Shown here: piece by piece, positions 17,345-28,736 of the stretch
How the letters are laid out: the number at the start of each line of letters is the position of its first letter
Numbering within the stretch: position 1 is the stretch's first letter
Assembly (NCBI RefSeq): GCF_030651995.1
Contig: NZ_JAUSBN010000040.1
Location: forward strand, 41,438 to 105,437
DNA: 64,000 nucleotides
Source: Reyranella sp.
Lineage (GTDB): Bacteria; Pseudomonadota; Alphaproteobacteria; Reyranellales; Reyranellaceae
Direction: 5' to 3'
The notes under the pieces: generated by a model
Seen by the model: only the letters and a program-made list of their open reading frames with translations
Databases searched by the model: none
Told to the model about the DNA's origin: nothing
Translations under genes and position numbers: made by a program

Positions 17345-18523
17345 ATGCCGGATGATGCCTCGACTGTCGGTCTGCGCATCGTCGATTCGCTTGCAGCGGT
17401 CGACGCCGCCCAGTGGGATGCCTGCGCGCTCGGCCCGGGCTCGGCCGGCAGCCCCTTCCTCAGCTACCGCTTCCTGAAGGCGCTGGAAGACTCGAAGTCG
17501 GTGGGCCGGCGCACCGGCTGGCAACCGCAGTATCTGCTGGCCGAATCGGACGATGGAACGCTCCAGGGCGCCGCACCGCTCTACATGAAGAGCCATTCGC
17601 AGGGCGAGTATGTGTTCGACCATGGGTGGGCGCAGGCGCTGGAGCGCGCGGGTGGTCGCTACTATCCGAAGCTCCAGGTCGCCGTGCCGTTCACACCGGT
17701 CCCGGGGCCACGCCTTTTCGCCCGCCCCGGCCCGATGGCCGACGCCGTGCGCGACGCCCTGATCGACATGCTGGCCAAGATCGCCGACGACAACAACATC
17801 AGTTCGGTCCACGCCACCTTCTGCACCGCAGAGGAGTGGAAGCGCTTCGGCGAACGCGGCTGGCTGCTGCGGCTCGGGCAGCAATATCACTGGAGCAATG
17901 ACGGCTACCGGACCTTCGACGATTTCCTGGGCGCCCTCGCCTCGCGCAAGCGCAAGGCGATCCGCAAGGAGCGCGAGGCCGTGCGGCGCGAAGGCCTCGT
18001 CATCCACACGCTGAGCGGGGATGATATCCGGCCCGAGCACTGGGATGCCTTCTTTGCCTTCTACATGGATACCGGCGGCCGCAAGTGGGGCACGCCCTAC
18101 CTTACGCGGTCCTTCTTCGACATCCTGGGCGCGACCATGGCCGACAAGGTCGTGCTCGTCCTGGCCGAGGCCGATGGCCGGCCGGTCGGCGGTGCCCTCA
18201 ATCTCAAGGGCGATGACACGCTCTATGGACGCTACTGGGGCTGCCTCGAAAGCCACGCCTTCCTGCATTTCGAGGCCTGCTACTACCAGGCCATCGACTA
18301 TGCGATCGCCCACGGCCTGGCTCGGGTCGAGGCGGGAGCGCAGGGCGACCACAAGATCCAGCGCGGTTATCTGCCGGTGCCGACCTACTCCGCCCACTGG
18401 ATCGTCGATCCGAACTTCCGCCGCGCCGTCGACGATTACCTCACGCGCGAGCGGCCCGCGGTGCAACAGGAGATCGACGGGCTGATGCAGTACTCGCCGT
18501 TCCGGAAGGAAAACGAGGGCTGA
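17345..18523 (+). CDS. DUF482 / peptidogalycan-type GNAT-fold protein
   Basis: 392-residue protein of the DUF482 group, a two-domain GNAT-like fold related to FemAB aminoacyl transferases. Recognised by SPFLSYRFLKALEDS, the LYMKSHSQGEYVFDHGW block, SVHATFCTAEEW, the basic LASRKRKAIRKEREAV stretch and YGRYWGCLESHAFLHFEACYYQ near residue 300. The ATG at 17345 matches the family start. Its function is not established; peptidoglycan or amino acid ligation has been suggested for the fold. It follows the pump by 55 bases and may be independent. Confidence 0.8.
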   Translation: MPDDASTVGLRIVDSLAAVDAAQWDACALGPGSAGSPFLSYRFLKALEDSKSVGRRTGWQPQYLLAESDDGTLQGAAPLYMKSHSQGEYVFDHGWAQALERAGGRYYPKLQVAVPFTPVPGPRLFARPGPMADAVRDALIDMLAKIADDNNISSVHATFCTAEEWKRFGERGWLLRLGQQYHWSNDGYRTFDDFLGALASRKRKAIRKEREAVRREGLVIHTLSGDDIRPEHWDAFFAFYMDTGGRKWGTPYLTRSFFDILGATMADKVVLVLAEADGRPVGGALNLKGDDTLYGRYWGCLESHAFLHFEACYYQAIDYAIAHGLARVEAGAQGDHKIQRGYLPVPTYSAHWIVDPNFRRAVDDYLTRERPAVQQEIDGLMQYSPFRKENEG

Positions 18524-18527
18524 CGGC

Positions 18528-18700
18528 CTACTTGGCCATCAGGACGCCGAAGAAGAATACGACGAAGAAGACGAGCTGCTCGGTGAGCCCGAGCGGAGCC
18601 TGCCAACCGATTTTTTCGATGATGAACAGGACCACCCAGAACACCGCGGTGGCGAGCACCGCGGCGCGAAAGGCGATCCAGAGAGGCTTGAAGGCGCTCA

Positions 18701-18701
<1 letters not shown>
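18528..18701 (-). CDS. Small two-helix membrane protein coupled to clpA
   Basis: 57-residue protein read from a GTG at 18701-18699. The TAG stop of clpA and this GTG share one base (TAGTG), a classic termination-reinitiation overlap. Two hydrophobic helices are predicted, about residues 8-29 (with ATAVFWVVLFII) and 39-54 (LVFFVVFFFGVLM), joined by a short loop EKIGWQAPLG. It ends 4 bases before the convergent DUF482 stop. I do not recognise the family; the coupling to clpA and clean membrane topology support a real gene. Confidence 0.65.
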
Positions 18702-21022
<2,321 letters not shown>

Positions 21023-21064
21023 CGAAACACCTCGACAGGAAAAACGAACTACACTCGGTCGTCG

Positions 21065-21481
21065 TTACTCTTTCTCCAACGTGCACTGGAGAGGGTGCTG
21101 GTTCTTGCGGGCGTAATCCACCGTTTGCGTCACCTTCGTCTCGGCGATTTCGTAGGTATAGACACCACAGACCCCCACGCCCTTCTGATGGACATGGAGC
21201 ATGACCTCGGTCGCCTCTTCCCGATTCTTCTGGAAGATGTTCTGCAGAACATCGACCACGAATTCCATCGGGGTGTAATCGTCGTTCAGCATCAACACCT
21301 TGTACATCGACGGCTTCTTCGTGCGGGTGCGCGTGAGCGTGAGCGCGCCGGTGCGGCCGTCGTCTCCGCCCTCGCCGTCATCTCGACGCGGCGGCTGTTG
21401 GGGCGGTCCACCGGGCGGCTGCTGGGGAGGTTCGCCCGCCCCGCCGAGCCGCCATTCGCCTGCGTTGCGCAGAAAGTCCAT
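21065..21481 (-). CDS. clpS: ATP-dependent Clp protease adaptor ClpS
   Basis: 138-residue N-degron adaptor that passes substrates to ClpA. The core at about 55-138 has [20 protein letters not shown], the substrate pocket residues around NDDYTPM, and [21 protein letters not shown]. An unusually long, Pro/Gly- and Arg-rich N-terminal tail of about 50 residues precedes it (family proteins are often about 105 residues). The ATG at 21481 is chosen; internal starts cannot be excluded. A TATAAT on the minus strand at 21523-21518 lies about 37 bases upstream. Confidence 0.93.
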   Translation of the reverse strand: MDFLRNAGEWRLGGAGEPPQQPPGGPPQQPPRRDDGEGGDDGRTGALTLTRTRTKKPSMYKVLMLNDDYTPMEFVVDVLQNIFQKNREEATEVMLHVHQKGVGVCGVYTYEIAETKVTQTVDYARKNQHPLQCTLEKE

Positions 21482-21517
21482 CGTCGTCGTCACGCTCCAA
21501 GAACAATACACATCTGA

Positions 21518-21550
21518 ATTATATAGGTAGCGTTACGGGTTCCGCTACCT
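21518..21550 (-). promoter_or_regulatory. clpS -10 element and overlapping hairpin
   Basis: TATAAT reads on the minus strand from 21523 to 21518, a good -10 for clpS, though I see no convincing -35. Just upstream, AGGTAGCG (21525-21532) and CGCTACCT (21543-21550) form a perfect 8-bp inverted repeat that includes the stop codon of the preceding minus-strand gene; followed by an A/T-rich run it could instead act as that gene's weak terminator. Confidence 0.35.
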
Positions 21551-22264
21551 CGGCCGAAGACCATCCTTTCCCACGACCAGCATCCAGCGGTCGGCGCGGG
21601 CGCGCTGAAGCGGAGCGTTCCAGTCGCGGCGAAATTCCGCTGGCTCCAGCTTGCGGGGCGGATTGACCGGTATCGGCACCTTGTCCCACGAGAACAGCCT
21701 GGCAGAGAACTTCACATTCACGAAGCCGTCGGTCGGATAATGATAGGCTTGGAATCCCCAGACGCCATTGCGGCACGAGGCGACCGTCCACCAGAAATCG
21801 TTGTCGGGCAGGCGCATTCCGTCCCGCGGCGGGCCAAAGGCGCGGCTCTCTTCCAGCAGCCCGATGAGTTCCCGGGTTTCGTCCACGGTCAGGATGCGTT
21901 GGCCGCCCTTCATGCTCCAGGGTGCGAATATGTCCCTCGGGTTCGAGATCAGCATGTTGGTGATGCCCGGCGTGGCATACCCCTGCCCCTCCAGCACGCC
22001 GATGTTCAGGCCGGCCACACCGTCTGGCTGAAGGAAGATCTCGTAGGCCCGAACCTGCTCCTCCCAGAGAGCGTTGTAGACAAGCCTGAGACGGCTCCGG
22101 CCGCCCGGCACGCAAGCATCCCTGATGTCATTGGCGGCGACGAAGTCGAACCAGTGGAAACTGCGCACGACCGGGAGTTCGACGTTGCGGTCGGGCCGCT
22201 GCGCCATCGTGGGCGCCGCCGTGAATACACCCAGGGCTGCCAAGGCCAGCAATAACGCCCTCAT
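21545..22264 (-). CDS. Secreted protein of unknown function
   Basis: 239-residue protein with a clear signal peptide (MRALLLALAALGVFTAAPTMA). The mature part contains FHWFDFVAANDIRDACVPG, VYNALWEEQVRAYEIFLQPD, an NPRDIFAPWSMKGG segment and DNDFWWTVASCRNGVWGFQA. Two Cys are far apart and could form a disulfide. The ATG at 22264 opens the signal peptide. No family is recognised. It is divergent from the D,D-carboxypeptidase gene; a palindrome lies in the 161-base gap. Confidence 0.7.
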   Translation of the reverse strand: MRALLLALAALGVFTAAPTMAQRPDRNVELPVVRSFHWFDFVAANDIRDACVPGGRSRLRLVYNALWEEQVRAYEIFLQPDGVAGLNIGVLEGQGYATPGITNMLISNPRDIFAPWSMKGGQRILTVDETRELIGLLEESRAFGPPRDGMRLPDNDFWWTVASCRNGVWGFQAYHYPTDGFVNVKFSARLFSWDKVPIPVNPPRKLEPAEFRRDWNAPLQRARADRWMLVVGKDGLRPR

Positions 22265-22329
22265 CAAGCCTCCCAATGCGAACCAAGCATAATCCGAACC
22301 AACTAGGGCAGCAGGACGGCAGGACCAAA

Positions 22330-22368
22330 GTTGCACCGGTCCCCAAACTTTAGTAAAGTTCGAGCAAC
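22330..22368. promoter_or_regulatory. Nested palindrome in a divergent promoter region
   Basis: AACTTTA-G-TAAAGTT at 22346-22360 is a perfect 15-base palindrome, flanked by a second inverted repeat GTTGC (22330-22334) / GCAAC (22364-22368). It lies between the secreted-protein gene and the carboxypeptidase gene, 58 bases before the latter. A dimeric regulator site is the simplest reading. Confidence 0.45.
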
Positions 22369-22425
22369 AGCTCATAACCTATTGGATGAGCACAAGAATC
22401 AGATTTCGCGTGTGGCGTATTCGCA

Positions 22426-23868
22426 ATGATATTTCCCCTCAGGCGAATTGCGGTCGGCTTTTCCTGGCTGGCTGTCAGCATTCTATTTCTGGGTGCCTCG
22501 CTCGCGCCATCGCCGGTTGACGCCCAGACCAAGGCGAAGTCGGTCAAGCGCGCCGCGCCGCCCGCCAAGGCCCGCGCCAAGGCCTCCGCACGCAGCACTT
22601 CCTCATCCTGGGTCGCCAATCCGGCCGTTACCGCCAAGGACGCCTACCTGATCGTCGACGCGACCAGCGGCCGCGAACTGGCCGCCGATCATGCCGACGA
22701 TCTTCGTCATCCGGCCTCGATCACCAAGCTGATGACGATCTACCTCACCTTCTCGGCCTTGGATTCGGGCCGGCTGTCGCTCGGCGACGGGCTTCCGGTA
22801 TCGGCCAATGCCCTGAACGCGCCGCCCACCAAGATGGGCATGACTCCGGGTGGCACCGTGAATGTGCGCGACGCCACGATGGCGCTGGTCACGCGCTCGG
22901 CCAACGACGCGGCCGTCCTTCTGGCCGAGGGTCTCGCGGGGAGCGAGGAGGCTTTCGCCCGCGTGATGACCCAGAAGGCCCGCCAGCTCGGCATGAGTTC
23001 GACAGTGTTCCGTAATGCGTCGGGCCTGCCGAACAGCGAGCAAGTCACCACGGCCCGCGATCTCGCCAAGCTCGCCAATGCGCTGATGCGCGACTACCCC
23101 CATTACTATGCGATCTTCTCGGCGCAGAGCTACAGCTACCGCGGGCGCGTCCTGACCAATCACAATCGCATGCTGGGCAACTACGACGGCGCCGACGGGT
23201 TGAAGACCGGCTACACGAACGCCTCGGGTTTCAATCTCGTGATGTCGGCTGTACGCGACAACCGCCGCCTGATCGGTGTCGTCATGGGTGGCACCAGCGC
23301 TGCCCAGCGAGACCGCACGATGGCTGCCCTGATGGATCGTAGCTTCACACTGGCGTCGGCTATGCAGCTCTCGCCCTGGACGTCCGTGCGCAAGCCGCCG
23401 TCGGCCCGTTACACGGCCGCGCAGTTCGATCCCGGCGCCAGCTTCGCGGAGGCCTATCGCCCGCCGGCCACCCCGTCGAAGCAGGTCAGCCCCAAGTATG
23501 CAGGCTTCGTTCCGCCCGCGCCGGCAACACCGGCTGCCCCGGCAGCCTTTGCAGCCGTCCCTCCGGCTGCGCCTTCCGCTTCTTCGGACATGCCCGCTCT
23601 CGGAAGCTGGGTGATCCAGGTCGGTTCGTTCAGCGAACCGCAGGCCGCCCAGGCGGCCCTCGAGCGCGCGACCGCGGCTTTGCCGGACGCGCGCTCGGCT
23701 TCGGCGATTGTCGACGAGATACAGATGGCAAACCGCGTATTCCATCGCGCGCGGCTCATCAACCTGTCGCAGAATCAGGCCGTCGAAGGCTGCAAGCGCC
23801 TCGAGAAGCGGAAAGTCTACTGCTCGGCGCTGCAGGTCACCGCCTGGAATACGCCGGGTGCCCGCTGA
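22426..23868 (+). CDS. D-alanyl-D-alanine carboxypeptidase (S11) with C-terminal SPOR domain
   Basis: 480-residue penicillin-binding peptidase trimming the stem peptides of peptidoglycan in the periplasm. An N-terminal signal/anchor segment is followed by the S11 domain with the active-site triads SITK (about residue 100), SAND (about 162) and KTGYT (about 265). A Pro/Ala linker (about 335-390) leads to a SPOR domain (SWVIQVGSFSEPQAAQ and KVYCSAL), which binds denuded glycan at division sites. The ATG at 22426 starts the signal region. It overlaps the convergent gene by 32 bases. Confidence 0.93.
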   Translation: MIFPLRRIAVGFSWLAVSILFLGASLAPSPVDAQTKAKSVKRAAPPAKARAKASARSTSSSWVANPAVTAKDAYLIVDATSGRELAADHADDLRHPASITKLMTIYLTFSALDSGRLSLGDGLPVSANALNAPPTKMGMTPGGTVNVRDATMALVTRSANDAAVLLAEGLAGSEEAFARVMTQKARQLGMSSTVFRNASGLPNSEQVTTARDLAKLANALMRDYPHYYAIFSAQSYSYRGRVLTNHNRMLGNYDGADGLKTGYTNASGFNLVMSAVRDNRRLIGVVMGGTSAAQRDRTMAALMDRSFTLASAMQLSPWTSVRKPPSARYTAAQFDPGASFAEAYRPPATPSKQVSPKYAGFVPPAPATPAAPAAFAAVPPAAPSASSDMPALGSWVIQVGSFSEPQAAQAALERATAALPDARSASAIVDEIQMANRVFHRARLINLSQNQAVEGCKRLEKRKVYCSALQVTAWNTPGAR

Positions 23869-24271
23869 GGGCTCGCCTGAGCCGGTCTACGAACGATCGT
23901 TTGTGACGACGCTGCCAGAGCGTCAGGTCCCACAATTCCCGGCTGGGCTTTAGCCGCGACTGGATGGGCTCAAAAACCGACACGTCGGTCATCCTGCCCC
24001 GCACCTTCACCCTGAGCGACACGACCCTATAGCCCGGGCCCTCGTAGGCTGCGAGGTGCGCGACGTCACGGACGCTGAGACCTCCCACGATCGCGCCCGG
24101 CACCTCGCCGCACGGATCGGCGATGACGATGGGATAGGTCGCGCCCTGCACCCGCCGCCGCGCATGTCCAGGCAGGCGTGCTTCGGTATAGGCCTGAGGC
24201 GGCAGCCGCCGTCCCAGGACCAGGGCCGTCACGTCCCGATCGAGCAACGTGCCATAGAAGAAGAAGCGCAT
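23837..24271 (-). CDS. Gamma-glutamylcyclotransferase / AIG2-like protein
   Basis: 144-residue protein of the GGCT-like fold. The N terminus [14 protein letters not shown] carries the family YGTL motif; an AAYEGPGYR segment near residue 75 carries the conserved Glu. The family makes 5-oxoproline from gamma-glutamyl compounds, or acts on gamma-glutamylamines; the true substrate is not deducible. The ATG at 24271 overlaps the stop of the phosphohexomutase gene (TGATG), so it is translationally coupled to it. Confidence 0.82.
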   Translation of the reverse strand: MRFFFYGTLLDRDVTALVLGRRLPPQAYTEARLPGHARRRVQGATYPIVIADPCGEVPGAIVGGLSVRDVAHLAAYEGPGYRVVSLRVKVRGRMTDVSVFEPIQSRLKPSRELWDLTLWQRRHKRSFVDRLRRALSGHPAYSRR

Positions 24272-25674
24272 CAGTGGTGGCCGGACGAGGCATCGTCCGG
24301 AAGCTCCACGCCGCATGCCGCCAGGGCGGTCTTGAGGTCAGTCATGAGCCGCTCGAGACCGGCTTCGTCTGCCGCCTCGCAACGCGCCACCAGCACGGGC
24401 TGGGTGTTGGACGCCCGCAGCAGCCACCATCCGTCCTTGGTGCTGACCCTCACGCCGTCGATGTCGGAGAACTTGGCGCCATCCTTCTGCAGCTTGGCCT
24501 TGACCTTCTCGACGACCCCGAACTTCTGGTCGTCCGGGCAGTCGAAGCGAAGCTCGGGCGTGTTGACCGGCTGCGGCAGCCCGTCGCGCATCTCCGCCAG
24601 GCTCTCCTTGGCGTTGGCCACGATGTTGAGCAGGCGAAGGCCGCAATAGAGCGCGTCGTCGAAGCCGTAGAAGGTATCGGCGAAGAACACGTGGCCGCTC
24701 ATCTCGCCGGCGAGCGGCGAGCCGATCTCGGCCATCTTGCTCTTGATCAGCGAATGGCCGGTCTTGAACATCATCGGCTTGCCGCCGGCCTTGGCGATCT
24801 CGTCGAACAGGACCTGGCTCGCCTTCACGTCGGCGATGATGGTGGCCCCGGGATGGCTCTTCAGCACGTCGCGCGACCACAGGACCAGGAGCTGGTCGCC
24901 CCACAGGATGCGGCCTTTGCCGTCGACAGCGCCGATCCGGTCGCCGTCGCCATCGAAGGCGATGCCGAGGTCGCAACCCTGCTTCTTCACCTCGGCAATG
25001 AGCTGCTCGAGGTTCTTCGGCACGGTCGGATCGGGATGATGCGACGGGAAGGTCCCGTCGACCTTCTCGTTCAGCACGAAATGCTCGCCGTCGAGCTTGT
25101 CGACGACGGCGCGGATCGAGACACCGACGGCGCCGTTGCCGGTGTCCCAGGCGACCTTGAGCTTCTTGCCGGGCTTCACGTCACGCAGCAGCCGCGCCGC
25201 ATAGTCGGCGAGGACCGGTCGCTTCTCGACCTTGCCCTGCCCCGTCTCCCAGTCGCCCTTGCCGGCCATCGCTCCCAGCGTCTGGATGTCGGCGCCGAAG
25301 AACGACTTCTTGCCCATCATCATCTTGAAGCCGTTGTAGTCGGGCGGGTTGTGCGATCCGGTGATCTGGATGCCGCCGTCCGCTTCGAGGTGATAGACGG
25401 CGAAGTAGAGCATCGGCGTCGCCGCGAGGCCGATGTCCATCACGTCGATACCGGCCGCGGTCAGGCCCTCGATGCAGGCGGCCGCCAGTTCGGGAGAACT
25501 CAGCCGGCCATCGTACCCCAGCGCCACGCGCTTTCCGCCCTTGCGCCGTACCAGCGTGCCGAGCGTGCGACCGATCGCCCGCGCATCCGCGGCGTGCACG
25601 GTCGCGCCCACGATGCCGCGGATGTCGTACTCACGCAGGATGCTCGGATCGAACTTGTGCGCCATCTGGCTCAT
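24271..25674 (-). CDS. Phosphomannomutase/phosphoglucomutase
   Basis: 467-residue alpha-D-phosphohexomutase (AlgC/ManB type) interconverting hexose 6- and 1-phosphates. The catalytic phosphoserine loop [11 protein letters not shown] is near residue 100, the Mg loop DGDGDR near 240, the sugar loop GEMSGHVFF near 320, and the phosphate-binding RASNTQP near the C terminus. It supplies glucose-1-phosphate or mannose-1-phosphate to the adjacent galU/ugd genes. Separated from ugd by 34 bases on the same strand. Confidence 0.94.
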   Translation of the reverse strand: MSQMAHKFDPSILREYDIRGIVGATVHAADARAIGRTLGTLVRRKGGKRVALGYDGRLSSPELAAACIEGLTAAGIDVMDIGLAATPMLYFAVYHLEADGGIQITGSHNPPDYNGFKMMMGKKSFFGADIQTLGAMAGKGDWETGQGKVEKRPVLADYAARLLRDVKPGKKLKVAWDTGNGAVGVSIRAVVDKLDGEHFVLNEKVDGTFPSHHPDPTVPKNLEQLIAEVKKQGCDLGIAFDGDGDRIGAVDGKGRILWGDQLLVLWSRDVLKSHPGATIIADVKASQVLFDEIAKAGGKPMMFKTGHSLIKSKMAEIGSPLAGEMSGHVFFADTFYGFDDALYCGLRLLNIVANAKESLAEMRDGLPQPVNTPELRFDCPDDQKFGVVEKVKAKLQKDGAKFSDIDGVRVSTKDGWWLLRASNTQPVLVARCEAADEAGLERLMTDLKTALAACGVELPDDASSGHH

Positions 25675-25708
25675 GCAATGAACTCCGGAAGAGGATCGTC
25701 AGGAAGTA

Positions 25709-27025
25709 CTATGAGCGCGGGCCAGGGCGGCCGACGCCTTCGTAGGCAAAACCGAGGGAACGCATTTCCTCGGGATCGAAGATGTTTCGCAGGTCGACGA
25801 TGCGCGGCTGGCGCATGGTCTCCTTGAGACGGCGCGGGTCGAGGCCGCGGAACTCGTGCCATTCGGTGATCACCACCAGAACGTCGGCCCCGGCCGCCGC
25901 CTCGTGCGCCGTCTTCGCAAAGGTCACGTCCTTCAGCAGGTGCCCTGCCTCCGTCATGCCCTCGGGATCGAACGCCACCACCTTCGCCCCCGCCGCCTGC
26001 AGCGCCGGCACGATGTCCAGCGACGGCGCATCCCGCATGTCGTCGGTGTTCGGCTTGAACGTCAGACCCAGCACCCCGATCGTCAGCCCCGCCACCGACC
26101 CGCCGCAGAAATCGATGACCTTCTGCGCCATCTTCTTCTTGCGGCTGTTGTTCACCTCGATCACCTGCTCCACGATCGTCTGCGGCGCATTCGCCTCGCG
26201 CGCCGTATAGGCCAGCGCCAGCGTGTCCTTGGGGAAGCACGAGCCGCCGAACCCCGGACCCGGGTGCAGGAACTTCCGACCGATCCGCCCGTCCAGCCCG
26301 ATCCCCCGCGCCACGTCGTGCACGTCCGCTCCAACCCGCTCGCACAGGTCCGCGATCTCGTTGATGAACGTGATCTTCGTCGCCAGGAATGCGTTGCCCG
26401 CGTACTTCGTCACCTCCGCCGTCTCGATGTTGGTGAACACCATCGGCGTCTGGATCAGGTTCAGCGGACGGTAGATCCCCGACATCACGTCCCGCGCCCG
26501 ATCGCTCTCCACCCCGATCACCACACGGTCGGGCTTCATGAAGTCCTCGATCGCCGCGCCCTCGCGCAGGAACTCCGGGTTCGACGCCACGTCGAACTCC
26601 CCGGCCGGACGCGCCTCGCCGATGATCCGCGCGATCTCGCGCCCCGTCCCCACCGGCACCGTCGACTTCGTCACCACCACCGTGTAGCCCCGGATCGCCC
26701 GCGCGATCTCCGCCGCCGCCGCGTAGACGTAGCTCAGGTCGGCATGCCCGTCGCCCCGACGCGTCGGCGTCCCCACCGCGATGAACACCGCATCCGCATC
26801 CCCCGCCGCCGCCGCAAGGTCCGTCCCGAACCGCAGCCTGCCCGCCTCCACATTGTCCGCCACAAGCTTGTCGAGACCGGGCTCGTAGATCGGCATCACG
26901 CCCTTCAGCAGCCGGTCGATCTTCCCCGCATCCTTGTCGACGCAGAAAACGTCGTGCCCGAAATGAGCGAAACACGCCCCGGACACCAGACCGACGTAGC
27001 CAGACCCGATCATCGCTATACGCAT
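25709..27025 (-). CDS. ugd: UDP-glucose 6-dehydrogenase
   Basis: 438-residue enzyme oxidising UDP-glucose to UDP-glucuronate with two NAD. The Rossmann motif IGSGYVGLVSGACFA opens the protein; the catalytic cysteine lies in GPGFGGSCFPKD near residue 260, and FKPNTDDMRDAPS follows near 330. Product feeds capsule, exopolysaccharide or LPS synthesis. It starts 4 bases after galU and the two surely share a message. A 434-codon alternative frame on the same strand is a composition artefact of very high third-position GC. Confidence 0.96.
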   Translation of the reverse strand: MRIAMIGSGYVGLVSGACFAHFGHDVFCVDKDAGKIDRLLKGVMPIYEPGLDKLVADNVEAGRLRFGTDLAAAAGDADAVFIAVGTPTRRGDGHADLSYVYAAAAEIARAIRGYTVVVTKSTVPVGTGREIARIIGEARPAGEFDVASNPEFLREGAAIEDFMKPDRVVIGVESDRARDVMSGIYRPLNLIQTPMVFTNIETAEVTKYAGNAFLATKITFINEIADLCERVGADVHDVARGIGLDGRIGRKFLHPGPGFGGSCFPKDTLALAYTAREANAPQTIVEQVIEVNNSRKKKMAQKVIDFCGGSVAGLTIGVLGLTFKPNTDDMRDAPSLDIVPALQAAGAKVVAFDPEGMTEAGHLLKDVTFAKTAHEAAAGADVLVVITEWHEFRGLDPRRLKETMRQPRIVDLRNIFDPEEMRSLGFAYEGVGRPGPRS

Positions 27026-27029
27026 GTAC

Positions 27030-27905
27030 TCAGCCTTTCAGCATACGAGTCAGAAGTGCCCGCGTGTCTGCACTGGTATCTGTCCGATGCAGGGCCACGG
27101 CGACATTGGCTTCGAGAAAGCCGAGGCGGCTGCCGCAATCATAGCGCTGCCCGGCATAGCGCAGCGCATGGAACGGGCTCTGCCCGATCATCCTGGCCAT
27201 GGCGTCCGTGAGCTGGATCTCGCCGCCGGCGCCGGCTTCGTGCCGGTCGAGGTGATCGAAGACTTCCGGCAGCAGAACGTAACGGCCGATCAGCGCCAGG
27301 GTGGAAGGCGCCTCTTCCGGTTTGGGCTTCTCCACCATGCCGGTGATCTCCGACAGGTTGCCCTTTTCGTTCTTCACGGCTGCGATACCGTAGCTCTTCG
27401 TCTGCTCGCGCGGTACTTCCATCACGGCCACCACGCTGCCGCCGGTCTTCTCATGCGCCTGGACCAGCTGCCCGATGCAGCTCGGTGTGTCGATCGTCAG
27501 TTCGTCCGGCAGCAGGACGGCGAACGGCTCTCTCCCGATCCAGTGACGGGCGCACCATACGGCGTGGCCGAGACCAAGGGGCTTCTGCTGCCGCGTGAAG
27601 ATGGCGTTGCCCGGCTTGATCGTGGCGCCTTGTGTCTGCTTCAGCTCCGCCGCCTTCTTGCGCTGCTCGAGCGTCGCCTCGAGCTCGTAGGCGTGATCGA
27701 AGTGATCCTCCAGCGCGCCCTTGTTGCGCCCCGACACGAAGACGAACTCCTCGATGCCGGCGGCGAGGCATTCCTCGACCGCGTACTGAATGAGGGGGCG
27801 ATCGACGACGGTGAGCATCTCCTTCGGCATGGCCTTCGTTGCGGGAAGGAACCTGGTGCCCAGACCGGCGACCGGCAGGACGGCTTTACGAACAGGCAGC
27901 GCCAT
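27030..27905 (-). CDS. galU: UTP--glucose-1-phosphate uridylyltransferase
   Basis: 291-residue nucleotidyltransferase making UDP-glucose. The N-terminal signature LPVAGLGTRFLPATKAMPKE and EMLTVVDRPLIQYAVEE are complete, as are VLLPDELTID and GEIQLTDAM. The ATG at 27905 gives the family N terminus; a longer frame to 27938 adds 11 unlikely residues. A 13-base palindrome (27943-27955) lies 38 bases upstream. First gene of the galU-ugd-phosphohexomutase-GGCT cluster. Confidence 0.96.
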   Translation of the reverse strand: MALPVRKAVLPVAGLGTRFLPATKAMPKEMLTVVDRPLIQYAVEECLAAGIEEFVFVSGRNKGALEDHFDHAYELEATLEQRKKAAELKQTQGATIKPGNAIFTRQQKPLGLGHAVWCARHWIGREPFAVLLPDELTIDTPSCIGQLVQAHEKTGGSVVAVMEVPREQTKSYGIAAVKNEKGNLSEITGMVEKPKPEEAPSTLALIGRYVLLPEVFDHLDRHEAGAGGEIQLTDAMARMIGQSPFHALRYAGQRYDCGSRLGFLEANVAVALHRTDTSADTRALLTRMLKG

Positions 27906-28022
27906 GCTTTTCGACCTCATTGAACGGCGGGATTGCATATTAAAATCAATGATTTGACAGGACCGTGGCGAGAGGGCCCACGGGCTGCGTTTGATGCCAT
28001 GTCAGCGCGCGCTCTGGCAAGG

Positions 28023-28733
28023 TCATCCACCGAGCAGCACATCCTTGGCGCGGTTGATACGCGCGGCGAGGTCCGCCGTTCCACCGACATCGGGATGCAT
28101 GCGCTGGATCAGTCGCCGGTGCGCCGCCCGGATGTCATCGACACTGGCCCCTTCGGCCAGCCCCAGCACGGCCAACGCCTCTTCACGTGTCATGTCGGTA
28201 CGCGGGCCGCGGGGCGGTGGCGTCTGCTGCGTGTTACGCCAGTCGGCGCCGAGCCGGCGGTCGAGATAGGCTTCGAGGACACGAAGCGAATCGGAATCGG
28301 CCGCGCATTCCGCCCGCAAGTCGATGAGCTCGGCGTCCGTCAATGCATCGAGAGTGCGCCCGGCAAATCGGCCGACCAGCACCGTGCCGCCGACGTCGCC
28401 GCTACCATGATCGATCCAGGCCTTGAGGAAGGCCGTGCCAACCTCGGTGCGCTGTCCGGTTCCCGGCGAGCTGAAGCCACCGGACGGGCGATTCCTGACG
28501 GCCCGCGCGATCAGCGCAGTGATGACCACGCCCGCCAGTCCCATCAGCTCCGGCAGGAGGCCAGGCAGGAAGCGCAGGCCGAAAATCAGCATCCCGCCCA
28601 CGCCTATGCCGCCCAGGACCACCATGACGACCCGCAGCACCCGCGCCATCGAGGACGGGTTGGCTCGCAGGAACCAGGCGGCCACGAGCGCGATCGCCGC
28701 CAGGACCAGAAGCGCCAGCAGGACCGCCGGCAT
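28023..28733 (-). CDS. Membrane-anchored DnaJ-domain protein
   Basis: 236-residue protein with two N-terminal hydrophobic helices (AVLLALLVLAAIALVAAWFL and a second near residues 35-55), a central region, and a C-terminal J domain from about residue 180: TREEALAVLGL, the HPD tripeptide in RMHPDVGG, and AARINRAKDVLL. The arrangement resembles the alphaproteobacterial relatives of mitochondrial TIM14/DjlA types, which stimulate DnaK at the membrane. It follows mltG by 3 bases. Precise partner unknown. Confidence 0.85.
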   Translation of the reverse strand: MPAVLLALLVLAAIALVAAWFLRANPSSMARVLRVVMVVLGGIGVGGMLIFGLRFLPGLLPELMGLAGVVITALIARAVRNRPSGGFSSPGTGQRTEVGTAFLKAWIDHGSGDVGGTVLVGRFAGRTLDALTDAELIDLRAECAADSDSLRVLEAYLDRRLGADWRNTQQTPPPRGPRTDMTREEALAVLGLAEGASVDDIRAAHRRLIQRMHPDVGGTADLAARINRAKDVLLGG

Positions 28734-28736
28734 GAT

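Noticed and set aside
25671..26975. A 434-codon frame on the same strand as ugd
   Set aside because: Glycine-rich low-complexity translation, fully overlapping the clear ugd gene.
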